From DATDYW01 sp044375695 (GTDB lineage Bacteria; Patescibacteriota; Minisyncoccia; Phycocordibacterales; JAACPR01): a DNA stretch of 52,890 bases. The translations under genes were made by a program, and so were the position numbers. The first letter of the stretch is position 1; the number at the start of each line of letters is the position of its first letter. Positions 24,907 to 33,505 of this stretch are shown in pieces. The notes under the pieces were generated by a model that was given only the letters and a program-made list of their open reading frames with translations, was not told the DNA's origin and did no database searches. The stretch lies in the NCBI GenBank assembly GCA_044375695.1, contig JBILMG010000002.1:1-52890 (forward strand), read 5' to 3'.

Positions 24907-25650
24907 GTGAATTTTCCGGTCGATATCCCCCTCGGCTTTGTTTCCGTTCCGGCGCACCCGGTCTTCGAGGCGCTCAGCATCCTCCTCGCCTTCAAGCTGT
25001 TCGAGCGACTAAAGTCGAGGCGCGGCGACCACTTAGACGAGAAGGGGCGCTGGGTCTCCTTTGCCGGCGCCGCGCTCGGCGCGCTCATTGGATCGCGCCT
25101 CGTCGCGGCGCTCGAGCGGCCAGACCTCTTCTTCAGCCCGCCCTCTTGGCTCTTCTACGTGAGCGGCCAGTCGGTAGCGGGCGCGATTGCCGGCGGCATT
25201 ATCGGCGCGGAGATTGCCAAGCGGCTCATCGGCGAGAAGCGTCGCACGGGAGACCTGTTCGTCTACCCGCTCATCCTAGGGATAGCGGTAGGGCGAGTCG
25301 GCTGCTTCCTTACCGGCGTCGCGGACGACACCGTCGGCCTGCCCTCTTCCCTGCCCTGGGCCATGGACCAGGGCGACGGCATCGCGCGACACCCGACGGC
25401 GCTTTACGAAATTGCAGTCATGGGCGCGCTCGCGATAGTCGCCCGCGTGGCCGAAAAAACCGGAAAGCTCCAGACCGGCGATCTCTTCCGAATTTTTTGC
25501 GTCGGCTACTTCTCGTGGCGTTTCTTCGTAGAGTTCCTCAAGCCGGTCGAGGCGATTGCCCTCGGGCTCTCCTCGATACAGCTAGTTTCGGCCCTGGTCG
25601 TAATCGGTTACGTACTTAGCCTGACGCGAGGCTACCGAAAGGCGCCGTGA
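24907..25650 (+). CDS. lgt: Prolipoprotein diacylglyceryl transferase (Lgt)-like protein
   Basis: A 247-residue polytopic protein. It has GRVGCFLTGVADD (family GRxGNF block, essential Arg kept, Asn replaced by Cys), HPTALYE (family HPxxLYE) and RFFVEFLK near the end. Lgt moves diacylglycerol from phosphatidylglycerol to the lipobox Cys of prelipoproteins. Its presence indicates lipoprotein maturation, and an Lnt-like gene lies at 8642. No LspA is in the window. Confidence 0.85.
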   Translation: MNFPVDIPLGFVSVPAHPVFEALSILLAFKLFERLKSRRGDHLDEKGRWVSFAGAALGALIGSRLVAALERPDLFFSPPSWLFYVSGQSVAGAIAGGIIGAEIAKRLIGEKRRTGDLFVYPLILGIAVGRVGCFLTGVADDTVGLPSSLPWAMDQGDGIARHPTALYEIAVMGALAIVARVAEKTGKLQTGDLFRIFCVGYFSWRFFVEFLKPVEAIALGLSSIQLVSALVVIGYVLSLTRGYRKAP

Positions 25651-25662
25651 GATAATCGCCGC

Positions 25663-25980
25663 ATGGAGAACGGCACCAGCAACGGGCAGATCGTCGCCAG
25701 GCACGGGCTCATCGGGGCAATGGCAGGCCTCCTCGGGCTGTCGATTTTTGTCATTGACGACAGGTACGCCCCCGAATGGGCCGAGTACCTTTACGCCAGC
25801 TCTCCTTTCATTTTCTTTTTCGGGTACGGCGTCGTCACATTCTGGGCCGTCACCGCAAGCTGGCACGTGCCCGGCCGCGCCGCCGCACACGCGAGCGGCC
25901 TTTTCTTGGGAACATTAGCGGCGTTGGGAGTATTCGCCAGCGGCTGCGTGGTGGCGCTTTCGAACCTCAAAATACACTAG
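25663..25980 (+). CDS. Small integral membrane protein
   Basis: A 105-residue protein with three membrane segments (about residues 12-32, 44-66 and 76-98) and no recognised domain. GATAAT lies 6 nt before the ATG and overlaps the end of the Lgt gene, so it has its own leaderless start 12 bp after lgt. Confidence 0.6.
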   Translation: MENGTSNGQIVARHGLIGAMAGLLGLSIFVIDDRYAPEWAEYLYASSPFIFFFGYGVVTFWAVTASWHVPGRAAAHASGLFLGTLAALGVFASGCVVALSNLKIH

Positions 25981-26061
25981 CTTCGGCCCGAGAATTCAGC
26001 GCGTGAATTTGCCCGCTTTTTTGTTTTTTGGCCGTGGACTGAGCCGTGCAATAATTTAAAG

Positions 26062-26475
26062 ATGAATCCCGAACAACCCTCGCCAGCCCCGCTCCCGAAC
26101 GGCCCGCTGCCGAGGCTCGGCGACTCGCCGACGCCTAAGCCAACCGAAACCGCCACGTCTCCCAAGAGCGGAGGCGAGATTGGAAAGCACCTCAAGGCAG
26201 CTTTTATCTACCTCGGCGTTATCTTCATAATTTGCGCGAGCGCCGCGATCACAGGCGAGGTCGCGGTCGTCGCCGCCTTTTACGCCTACTGGGGAGCGCT
26301 CGGCATCCACGCGCTCACGGCAATCTACCTCGCCGGCAAGAGCGCCCTCTCCGGTGACTGGGCAGCCCTCGGGCGGCACGTAGTGGCGGTGCTCCTGGTG
26401 GCCGCAATTGCCGCCGGCGCCTGCTGGGCCAACTTAATGGCTCTCGGTATGGGAGGCGGGCTTGGGTTCTTCTAG
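26062..26475 (+). CDS. Membrane protein with Pro-rich N-terminus
   Basis: A 137-residue protein. Residues 1-40 are Pro/Ser-rich and probably cytosolic and disordered; three membrane segments follow (about 48-68, 71-91 and 104-128). AATAAT lies 6 nt before the ATG. Function unknown. Confidence 0.6.
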   Translation: MNPEQPSPAPLPNGPLPRLGDSPTPKPTETATSPKSGGEIGKHLKAAFIYLGVIFIICASAAITGEVAVVAAFYAYWGALGIHALTAIYLAGKSALSGDWAALGRHVVAVLLVAAIAAGACWANLMALGMGGGLGFF

Positions 26476-26560
26476 CCCGCGAGGTATTTTCCCGAACCAG
26501 GCTTTCCGCTCCCGGTGAAGCCTCGTTTCTGCTAGCCTGCCCGCCGGACTCCTTACAACA

Positions 26561-27991
26561 ATGAATACCCTAAATACCCTACTCGCCCCAGGCGAAACCA
26601 TCCTCACGCAAACCCAAGGCCGCTGCCTCACCTGCGGCGACATGCTGCCAATGGACGTCGTGCGGACGCCCGGTGCCGTCGGTCTTCCCGACCGAGTCGT
26701 CGGACGCCGCCGCTGCCCGTCTCACGGGCCGCACGAGTCGCTCCTGGCCTCGAACGCGCGGTGGTACTTCGTGCCGCCGTCTGACGAGAAAAGCTGCGGC
26801 GCCGGCTGCGGCTGCCACGCGGCCAGCGGCGACGCTAAGGCGACGCTCGGCAAAAACTTCGCCCTCGAAGGCGCGTTCCCGGACACGCTCAACACCTGCA
26901 TTGCCCTCTTCCACATCGTGGAGGGTTGCAACCTGGCGTGCCCCACGTGCTTCGCCGACGCCCCTCACGTTATCGGCCAAGGCGCCGTGCCGCTCGAAGA
27001 ATTCAGACGTCGCGTAGACGCCGCGGTCGCCAAGAAGGGTGACCTCGAAATTCTGATGCTCTCCGGCGGCGAGCCGACGATTCACCCCGACCTCCTGGAG
27101 ATGCTGGCCTGGCTCAAGAACCATTCCGGCGTCCAGTACGTGATGCTCAACACCAACGGCATGAAGCTCGCCAGAGACCCGTCTCTGGCGAGATCCATTG
27201 GCGACATCTTCGCCCGACCCAAAGGCGGCCTCCAGGTGTACCTGCAGTTCGACGGACCAGGCGAAGCCGGCCAGGTTGAGCTGCGTGGCGCCGATTTGCG
27301 CGCGATGCGCCTGCGGGCAATAGAGAACCTCTCGGCCGCCGAGGTGCCGGTCACGCTCGCGATGACCGTCACGCCGGCGAATGTCGGCACGCTCTGGGAC
27401 ACCGTCCTGGTTTCCGCGGACAATCCGTGGGTGCACGGCGTGGCGCTGCAGCCAGAGTTCAGCTCCGGCCGCGCGCCGCACGGCGCCGCCGACCGCCTCA
27501 CCGCGGCCTGCGTCATCGACGGGCTCATCGCGCAGTCCGGCGGCACCCTAACCGAGCGCTCGATCACGCCGCTCCCCTGCGGCCACCCGAACTGCACGTT
27601 CGTCGGCTACGTCTTGCGCCGGGCCGACGGCACGCTCGCGCCGGTGTTCGACGCGCTGCCGATGGACCGGCTCCAGGGGTTCCTCGCGAACTCTCTCCAC
27701 TACACGCTAGACCAGCTGGCGCAGTGCGGCTGCGACACCACCGAAATGGGCGCGCTCTTGCACGACATCGAAGGCGGCGCCTCGGCGGCGGCCCTCGGCG
27801 GCGACGTGCGCCAAATGCTCGCCGAGCTCAAAGCCGGCGGACGCCTGATCCGCATCGTCGTGAAGCCCTTCATGGGCGTCGAGACGTTCGACGCGCGACG
27901 TGTCGGCATGTGCTGCACGCACGTGCTCACGCCCTCCGGCGCCATGGAGAGCTTCTGCTCCTACTACGGCGGCTGGGGCAAGAAAGGCTAA
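26561..27991 (+). CDS. Radical SAM protein resembling tetraether lipid synthase (Tes/MJ0619 family)
   Basis: A 476-residue protein. The radical SAM cluster motif is CNLACPTC (C123, C127, C130) followed by FADAP; GGEPT and LNTNG match the SAM-binding strands. The N-terminus has a zinc-ribbon-like set (C22, C25, C52) and a second Cys set (C79, C83, C85). The C-terminus has PCGHPNC and CCTHVLTPSGAMESFC. This arrangement matches my memory of the MJ0619/Tes family, in which archaeal members join lipid tails to make membrane-spanning tetraethers. A lipid or related sp3 carbon substrate is plausible but unproven. TAGCCT lies 23 nt before the ATG. Confidence 0.78.
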   Translation: MNTLNTLLAPGETILTQTQGRCLTCGDMLPMDVVRTPGAVGLPDRVVGRRRCPSHGPHESLLASNARWYFVPPSDEKSCGAGCGCHAASGDAKATLGKNFALEGAFPDTLNTCIALFHIVEGCNLACPTCFADAPHVIGQGAVPLEEFRRRVDAAVAKKGDLEILMLSGGEPTIHPDLLEMLAWLKNHSGVQYVMLNTNGMKLARDPSLARSIGDIFARPKGGLQVYLQFDGPGEAGQVELRGADLRAMRLRAIENLSAAEVPVTLAMTVTPANVGTLWDTVLVSADNPWVHGVALQPEFSSGRAPHGAADRLTAACVIDGLIAQSGGTLTERSITPLPCGHPNCTFVGYVLRRADGTLAPVFDALPMDRLQGFLANSLHYTLDQLAQCGCDTTEMGALLHDIEGGASAAALGGDVRQMLAELKAGGRLIRIVVKPFMGVETFDARRVGMCCTHVLTPSGAMESFCSYYGGWGKKG

Positions 27992-28003
27992 GCCCGCAAT
28001 CTG

Positions 28004-28037
28004 TCCGGCGCCACGAGGCGCCGGATTTTCTTTTAAG
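28004..28037 (+). terminator. Intrinsic terminator of the radical SAM gene
   Basis: TCCGGCGCC-ACGA-GGCGCCGGA with tail TTTTCTTTT. Confidence 0.9.
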
Positions 28038-28091
28038 GTTGACCCTCACTGCCTCATGGGGTACCTTTTTCGTCAAGGAGGACCCCTACAC

Positions 28092-28457
28092 ATGAAACAG
28101 CACCGTTACGAAATTCTGGCCAGGCGCGAAGAGCACTTCAGCCTCGCCATCCCCGGCAGTTTCGCCTTCGTGGCTATTCTGTCGGCCACGCTCGGCGCGT
28201 TCCTGCCGCTCGGCGCCGCGCTCGCAATCGGCGCCATCGCCGCCTGGATTGGCGAGCACCTCGACCGGCACCTGGTGTCGCCGGTGCCCGCCTGGCGCAT
28301 CTTCGGCTTCGCTGGCACCTTCGGCGCCGCCGCCGGCTGGCTCGTCGCCCTCGCCCTCGGGCGCGCTTCAGAGTCTTTCTGGACGACCCCCTCGGCTATG
28401 GCCGCCATTGCCGCGCTCCTGGCGTTTAGCTTCGCCGGACGAGACCGCCGTCACTAG
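28092..28457 (+). CDS. Small membrane protein with strong Shine-Dalgarno
   Basis: A 121-residue protein: charged cytosolic N-terminus (about residues 1-18) and three or four Ala/Gly-rich membrane segments. AAGGAGGA lies about 9 nt before the ATG, the strongest ribosome-binding site seen here, which sets this start over longer frames. Function unknown. It lies between the radical SAM gene and a convergent nuclease gene. Confidence 0.65.
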   Translation: MKQHRYEILARREEHFSLAIPGSFAFVAILSATLGAFLPLGAALAIGAIAAWIGEHLDRHLVSPVPAWRIFGFAGTFGAAAGWLVALALGRASESFWTTPSAMAAIAALLAFSFAGRDRRH

Positions 28458-28462
28458 CAGTT

Positions 28463-28497
28463 CCGCGCCCTCTACCGAGAGGGCGCGGTTTTCATTT
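28463..28497 (+). terminator. Intrinsic terminator
   Basis: CCGCGCCCTC-TACCGA-GAGGGCGCGG with tail TTTTCATTT. Confidence 0.85.
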
Positions 28498-28501
28498 ACG
28501 G

Positions 28502-28540
28502 AAAAAGAAAACCGTTCCGGGCGAGAAGCTCAGAACGGGG
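28502..28540 (-). terminator. Terminator of the nuclease-like gene
   Basis: CCGTTC/GAACGG stem with a 15-nt loop and TTTTCTTTTT tail on the minus strand; it overlaps the last codons. Confidence 0.6.
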
Positions 28541-29426
28541 TATCGACGGCAGATTGCCGCGCGCGGTACGGATACTTCGGCAAACTTCTCTCGGAGAAAA
28601 TCTGCGAGAAAGGTCCGCCGTGACGAATTAGGCGATCGGCGTGAGTCGCGCGGATAATTGCCGTAACCGGCACCGCGCGGCGAGCCTGGGCCACGGCAAA
28701 CATTTCGCCGTAGCCGCCCAGCGGGAGCTCTCCCTGGACACGTCGCCAATTGGCGCTGTCGGGGGCGAAATCTCCCACGATTGAGCGGCCGCGGGCGTCG
28801 CCGCTGAACGCCGCATCGACGACGGTACGCAGCACGCGGCCAACTTTCTCGACGGTCTTGCCGGGGTAGAGCGGCGCGATTTCGTCGCGCAGCTTATTTA
28901 CCATTCCGGCCAAGATTTGCGCGTCGAGAATCAGCGCTTGCCGCGTTTCGCGGATGAGGTGATCGTGCAGGCGGGCTATCGCGCGCTTGCCGCGTTCACC
29001 CTGGAGCGAGGCGAGCGTGGTGCGATGGCCATCGCGGTCTTTACCGCGGTACCAGACGAAGCAGTAGAGAGTATCCTGACCGCCGTTTTCACGTTGGTAC
29101 AGGTAGTCTTCGAGCTGCCTCACCGAGAAGCGCATCGGGTCGGCGGTGGTGCCGCTCTTAACCTCGAGGAAGGTGTCGTGTCCCAAGATTTCTAGGTCTG
29201 GGACGGTTCCTCCTTCGTGGCCGATAGGGTCTTTAGGGCGAGAAACGTCGCCGATGAGCGCGGCGCGCAGGGCATCTTCGAAGAAGGCGCCGGTGAGGCC
29301 GGGAAGGCCGACGCGGTTGAGCTGCTTAACGCCAGATTCAACGACGGGCGGGCCGTAATCGATCGAGCGGTTTTTGGGCGGGGCAACCTGAGGCAGCTCC
29401 GCGGTTAAGGCGAACGCTGTCTGCAT
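28530..29426 (-). CDS. Orphan PD-(D/E)XK-type nuclease-like protein
   Basis: A 298-residue soluble protein. Residues 76-90 read PDLEI...FLEVK, the P-D...E-x-K core of PD-(D/E)XK nucleases (D77, E88, K90), preceded by a helix with E50 (AFFEDAL). The downstream part is helical and basic. Such cores occur in restriction enzymes, repair and transposon nucleases. No methyltransferase or specificity gene is adjacent, so a restriction role is not supported. Confidence 0.65.
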   Translation of the reverse strand: MQTAFALTAELPQVAPPKNRSIDYGPPVVESGVKQLNRVGLPGLTGAFFEDALRAALIGDVSRPKDPIGHEGGTVPDLEILGHDTFLEVKSGTTADPMRFSVRQLEDYLYQRENGGQDTLYCFVWYRGKDRDGHRTTLASLQGERGKRAIARLHDHLIRETRQALILDAQILAGMVNKLRDEIAPLYPGKTVEKVGRVLRTVVDAAFSGDARGRSIVGDFAPDSANWRRVQGELPLGGYGEMFAVAQARRAVPVTAIIRATHADRLIRHGGPFSQIFSERSLPKYPYRARQSAVDTPF

Positions 29427-29536
29427 ATTTTTAGTGGGCTGTTCCCAAAAATTTTACGCCCGTAGCGGCGGCAGCTTCTGTGGATAGCGCACCCGGAGAC
29501 ACCTTGAGAAGCGGCGCAAGGGACGCGGCCAGAAAC

Positions 29537-31384
29537 CTATAGAGACCGGCGTTTTTGAGGCTCGCGGGACGACCCGGCGCGGCGCGCGGCCTCTGCCTCG
29601 ATCTCCTCGACCATCTTCTCGAAGCCGGCCAGGCCCTTCTTCCAGAAGGAAGGCTTGGTCACGTCGAGGCCGCTCGCGGCAAAAATATTCTCGACGGTGT
29701 CCGAGCCGCCGGCTTTCATGAATTTCTCGAAGGCGGCGACGTTGCCCTCCTGGCGGTACTTCTCGTACAGCGCGTTCGCGACCAGCTCGCCGAAGGCGTA
29801 CGAGAACACGTAGAAGTGGTTGCGAATGTGCGACCAGGTGACAAAGAAGTAGCCGTCGTCGGGGACCAGCTCGACGGCGTCACCCATGTACGCCGACATG
29901 GCGCGGTTGTGCTCTTTGGCGATCTCCTCGGCCGAGAGGTACCCCTCGGCGCGGATGCGGGCGTGCAGCGACACCTCGAACTCGAAGCAGGCCACCTGGC
30001 GGAAAACGGTGGCGACGAAGTCGTTCGCCTTCTGGAACAAGAGATCGAAGCGAGCCTCGGCCGAAGGCGCGTCGGCCACCATCTTCTCGAACGCCAGGCG
30101 CTCGAAGAAGGTGCTGGCGCTCTCGGCTGAAGCCATCGAGTAGCCCTCGTAGAGCGCGGGCTGAGCGGCGGCGTGCTCGGAGTGGAACGCGTGGCCCATC
30201 TCGTGGGCAATCGTGGCGAAGGAGCGCGGAGACGGCTCGTGGTTGAGCATCACGTACACCGGCGCGCGACGAATCGAGGCGCAGAAGGCGCCGCCGGTCT
30301 TGCCCTTCTTCGGGTAAGCGTCAATTTGCCCGTCCCGCAGGTAGCGCTGAAAAGTCTCGGCGTACCAGGCGCCAACCGGCTTCAGAATCTCGGTGAGGGC
30401 GTCGGCGGCCTCGCGGAAGGTCGGGCGCCAGGCGGGCACGTCCGGGTTCGGGGGCAGCCCGACGCCGCGGTCGGCGTAGGTCATTTTTTTCAGGCCGAGA
30501 ATTTTCGCCTTCGCCGCGTAGAAGCGGTTAGCCAGGGGCGCCGCCTCGCGGACCGCGCGGCGGAGCGCCGCGACCGTCGAGCCGGAAATTTCGTAGCCGA
30601 GGAACGTGGCGTCTTCGGGGCTCTTGAAGCCTCGCGCCTCGTCCATCGCCTTCTTCCAAGAGTAGACCGCATTGATTTCGGCTTCGGCGTAGGGCGCAAT
30701 GCCTTTGAGCGCCTCGGTGACGCGCCCGGCGAGCGCCCGACGCTCGGCCACGTCATCAATCGAGGGGATGCTCGCGAGCGCCTCGGCGATCGGCACCATC
30801 TTGCCTCCCTTCTCTACCGAGAGGCCCGCTTCGCGGGCTTCCGTCATATCAATCCACATCGAACGACCCGGGCGCGAGAGCGAGTTAGACAGCGTCTCGG
30901 CCACCTCGGGCAGCTGGTGCTTCGCCGAGAGGAACACGCGGGAGAGGAGGTAGCGGTACGCCGCGAGCTCTTTAGCTTTCAGCGCGCGTGCCTGCGCCGC
31001 GACATCGAGCTTACCGATAGCGAGCGTGAAAAATTCGATTCGGTTGCCGGCCGCCACGAGACGCTGGTGCAGCTTGCCTTCGGCCGCGCGCAGCTCCTGG
31101 CTCTCGGCGTCGAGCGCCCGGGAAAGCCCCAGGTAGAAAGCCGGCCGAGCGGCGGCGAGCGTCTCCGAGAGCGCCTCGTAATCCCGCATGGCGCGGGCGA
31201 GCGTCGCGGGCACCCCAAACTTTTTTGTTTCCGGTCGCCACTTTTTCTCGAAAGCGGCGCAGGCCTTCTCGAGCACGCGCACATCGCGCTCGAGCTTGGG
31301 GTCTGCCGCCGACGCGTACATGAGGCCCAAATTCCAGGACTCGGCGACGACGGGACCTTTGCCTGTTTCAGTTTTTTTAGCCAT
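29537..31384 (-). CDS. pepF: Oligoendopeptidase F-type metallopeptidase (M3)
   Basis: A 615-residue cytosolic peptidase with an N-terminal helical cap domain and the zinc motif HEMGH at residues 394-398, within TIAHEMGHAFHSEHAA. Length and the N-terminal WNLGLMY block fit the PepF/M3B branch. It degrades oligopeptides, possibly imported or released by protein turnover. TAGAGT lies 10 nt before the ATG. The gene is divergent from the EamA gene. Confidence 0.92.
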   Translation of the reverse strand: MAKKTETGKGPVVAESWNLGLMYASAADPKLERDVRVLEKACAAFEKKWRPETKKFGVPATLARAMRDYEALSETLAAARPAFYLGLSRALDAESQELRAAEGKLHQRLVAAGNRIEFFTLAIGKLDVAAQARALKAKELAAYRYLLSRVFLSAKHQLPEVAETLSNSLSRPGRSMWIDMTEAREAGLSVEKGGKMVPIAEALASIPSIDDVAERRALAGRVTEALKGIAPYAEAEINAVYSWKKAMDEARGFKSPEDATFLGYEISGSTVAALRRAVREAAPLANRFYAAKAKILGLKKMTYADRGVGLPPNPDVPAWRPTFREAADALTEILKPVGAWYAETFQRYLRDGQIDAYPKKGKTGGAFCASIRRAPVYVMLNHEPSPRSFATIAHEMGHAFHSEHAAAQPALYEGYSMASAESASTFFERLAFEKMVADAPSAEARFDLLFQKANDFVATVFRQVACFEFEVSLHARIRAEGYLSAEEIAKEHNRAMSAYMGDAVELVPDDGYFFVTWSHIRNHFYVFSYAFGELVANALYEKYRQEGNVAAFEKFMKAGGSDTVENIFAASGLDVTKPSFWKKGLAGFEKMVEEIEAEAARRAGSSREPQKRRSL

Positions 31385-31443
31385 ATGCCGACAAACTCTA
31401 GCAGAACGAAGGCCGGCGCGCCGCCTGCTACAATTAGCCGACC

Positions 31444-31866
31444 ATGTGGCAGATTTACGCGCTCATCGCCGCGGCGACCGCCGCCCTCGTCGGCATTTTC
31501 GCCAAAGTCGGCCTCGATAAGGTGGACTCGACCCTCGCGACCGCCGTGCGCGCGGCAATTATGGCCGCCGCGCTCGTAATCGCCGCTGGCGCCCTCGGCA
31601 AGTTCTCCGGCATTTCGCAGGTGTGGGGCAAACCGCTGCTCTGGATCGCGCTCTCGGGCCTCGCCGGCGCCGCGTCCTGGATCGCCTACTTCGCCGCGGT
31701 TAAAGCCGCGCCGGCCGATCGCCTCGTCGGCGTCGCCGCGCTCGATCGACTGTCCGTCGTCTTCGTCCTCATCTTCTCGGTGGCGTTCCTGGGCGCCTCG
31801 CTCACCTGGAAGTCTGCCCTCGGCGCGACGCTCGTGGCCGCCGGGGCAATTTTCCTAGCTATTTAG
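31444..31866 (+). CDS. EamA-like half-size transporter
   Basis: A 140-residue protein with five membrane helices matching one EamA repeat of drug/metabolite transporters; full-length members have two. The ending LTWKSALGATLVAAGAIFLA is typical. Half-size members probably dimerise. Substrate unknown. TACAAT lies 9 nt before the ATG. Confidence 0.8.
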   Translation: MWQIYALIAAATAALVGIFAKVGLDKVDSTLATAVRAAIMAAALVIAAGALGKFSGISQVWGKPLLWIALSGLAGAASWIAYFAAVKAAPADRLVGVAALDRLSVVFVLIFSVAFLGASLTWKSALGATLVAAGAIFLAI

Positions 31867-31895
31867 CCACGACGTTTCGGCGCTAGAATGCGCCC

Positions 31896-32657
31896 ATGGA
31901 AAACACCACCCCCTCGCCGGCCTCGCCCCGTCCGCTGGATCAAAAAATCGTTGCGGCTGTTTCGCTAGGTCTCTTGCTCGCCGTTGGGCTCGTCGCCGGC
32001 GGCTACGCCATTTCCGGCATTCGCCTGCAGCCGGAGACGCTCGCCGTCACCGGATCCGCCAAGGAACGCGTCCGCGCCGATCTCGGCGAGGTATCCGGGA
32101 CCGTGTCGCGCACCGTCTACGAGCAGAACCTTTCCGATGGCTACGCGCAGATTGCCGTCGACGCAGAGTCCGTGCGCAAGGCTCTCTCGGAGCTAGGCTT
32201 CTCGGCCGCAGAGATTACGGTAGATCCGGTGTCCGCCAACGAGAGCTCGGTCTGGGAGGATGGCCGCTTCGTGCGCACCGACTACACGGTGACCGCGCGG
32301 GTGACCGCCAAATCGTCCAACGTGGCTAAAGTGGCCCGCGCCGCTGAATCGCTCGGCCAGACCCTCGCCGCGCGCGGCGTCTTTTTCCAGAGCTGGGGAC
32401 CCTCGTACACCGTCTCTTCCCTGCCGGAAATTCGCGTGAAGCTCTTGGGTGAAGCCGTAGCCGACGCTAAGCGCCGCGCCGAATCCATTGCCGAGAACGC
32501 CGGCGCGACGGTTGGCCCGCTATCTTCTGCCGAGAGCGGCGTCGTGCAGGTGCTCGCGCCAGACTCCACCCAGGTCGACGACTACGGCTCCTACGACACC
32601 TCCACTGTGGAAAAAGACGTCTTGGTGACGGTGCGGGCCAAATTCTCGGTACGCTAA
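31896..32657 (+). CDS. SIMPL-domain (DUF541) protein
   Basis: A 253-residue protein with one N-terminal membrane segment (about residues 20-45) and an extracytoplasmic SIMPL/DUF541 domain. It begins LAVTGSAKERVRADLGEVSG, then has LSELGFSAAEI and an AxxRAESIAENAGATVG block. The family forms beta-rich oligomeric shells; its function is poorly known. TAGAAT lies 6 nt before the ATG. Confidence 0.85.
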   Translation: MENTTPSPASPRPLDQKIVAAVSLGLLLAVGLVAGGYAISGIRLQPETLAVTGSAKERVRADLGEVSGTVSRTVYEQNLSDGYAQIAVDAESVRKALSELGFSAAEITVDPVSANESSVWEDGRFVRTDYTVTARVTAKSSNVAKVARAAESLGQTLAARGVFFQSWGPSYTVSSLPEIRVKLLGEAVADAKRRAESIAENAGATVGPLSSAESGVVQVLAPDSTQVDDYGSYDTSTVEKDVLVTVRAKFSVR

Positions 32658-32753
32658 GGGCTCCGGAGACCTTCATTCTCCCTTCACCCGAGAGGCGGTA
32701 GAATTGACGGGTACCCGAAACAGGGTGCCTTACCGGTCTTAATTTTCAAACTC

Positions 32754-33386
32754 ATGAAGATGACGAAAAAGGCGGCGCTCGCTAGCCTCGCCGTGCTCAC
32801 CATGGCGACAATGGTCGCCACCCCTACCTACGCCCGACGCGGCGCAGACGACTCCGACGAGGGGGACGATCGCGGTGGCCGACGCGGATCTGGCCTCGAA
32901 GACGATTTCGACGGGGACGGCCTCACCAATTCGGATGACGACGACGATGACGACGACGGCGTCAAAGACGAGGACGACCGCAATGATCGTACCCGCCTCA
33001 AAAAGACCGAGAAGGCGGAAAAGCGCGCCAAAAAGATTGACGCCGCGCTCGACACAGCAGATCTAGGCTGCCTCTCGACGGCCGTAGCCGAACGCGAGGA
33101 TGCGCTGCTCACCGCCCTCGACGAGTTCAACGCGGACGCCAAGGCCGCGCTCACCGAGCGCAAGTCGGATCTCGCCGATGCCTACTCGAAGACCAATCGC
33201 GCCGAGGTAAAGAGCGCCGTGAAGGACGCCTGGAAGACCTACAAGGACGCCCTCAAGGCCGCCCGCGGCGACCTCAAGGATGCCAAGAAATCGGCCTACT
33301 CTGAGTTCAAGGGTGACGCCAAGACCTGCGGCGGCTCCGTAGAGTCGGCCGACACTTCGGCTCCGGGTGAAGAAATTCTGCTCTAG
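32754..33386 (+). CDS. Secreted Asp-rich protein with calcium-type repeat and coiled coil
   Basis: A 210-residue secreted protein: signal peptide (about residues 1-27, ending TYA), then a very acidic region (about 30-85) containing DDFDGDGLTNSDDDDDDDDG, like thrombospondin-3 calcium loops, then a Lys/Ala-rich helical region (about 85-190) with two Cys. Calcium-dependent surface attachment is an inference. A strong terminator follows. Confidence 0.75.
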   Translation: MKMTKKAALASLAVLTMATMVATPTYARRGADDSDEGDDRGGRRGSGLEDDFDGDGLTNSDDDDDDDDGVKDEDDRNDRTRLKKTEKAEKRAKKIDAALDTADLGCLSTAVAEREDALLTALDEFNADAKAALTERKSDLADAYSKTNRAEVKSAVKDAWKTYKDALKAARGDLKDAKKSAYSEFKGDAKTCGGSVESADTSAPGEEILL

Positions 33387-33406
33387 TCGAACGTAGGAAA
33401 ATTCCT

Positions 33407-33442
33407 AAAGCCGCGGCGCCCTTCGGGCGCCGCGGCTTTTCG
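33407..33442 (+). terminator. Intrinsic terminator
   Basis: AAAGCCGCGGCGCCC-TTC-GGGCGCCGCGGCTTTT, a 15-bp stem. Confidence 0.85.
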
Positions 33443-33505
33443 TCAGCCGGGCTGCACCCTATTTACATTTACATATATATATTGTAGTAATTTTTCCGTA
33501 GCTCT

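Noticed and set aside
28530..29426. Restriction-modification system
   Set aside because: No methyltransferase or specificity subunit is adjacent; only the nuclease core motif is visible.
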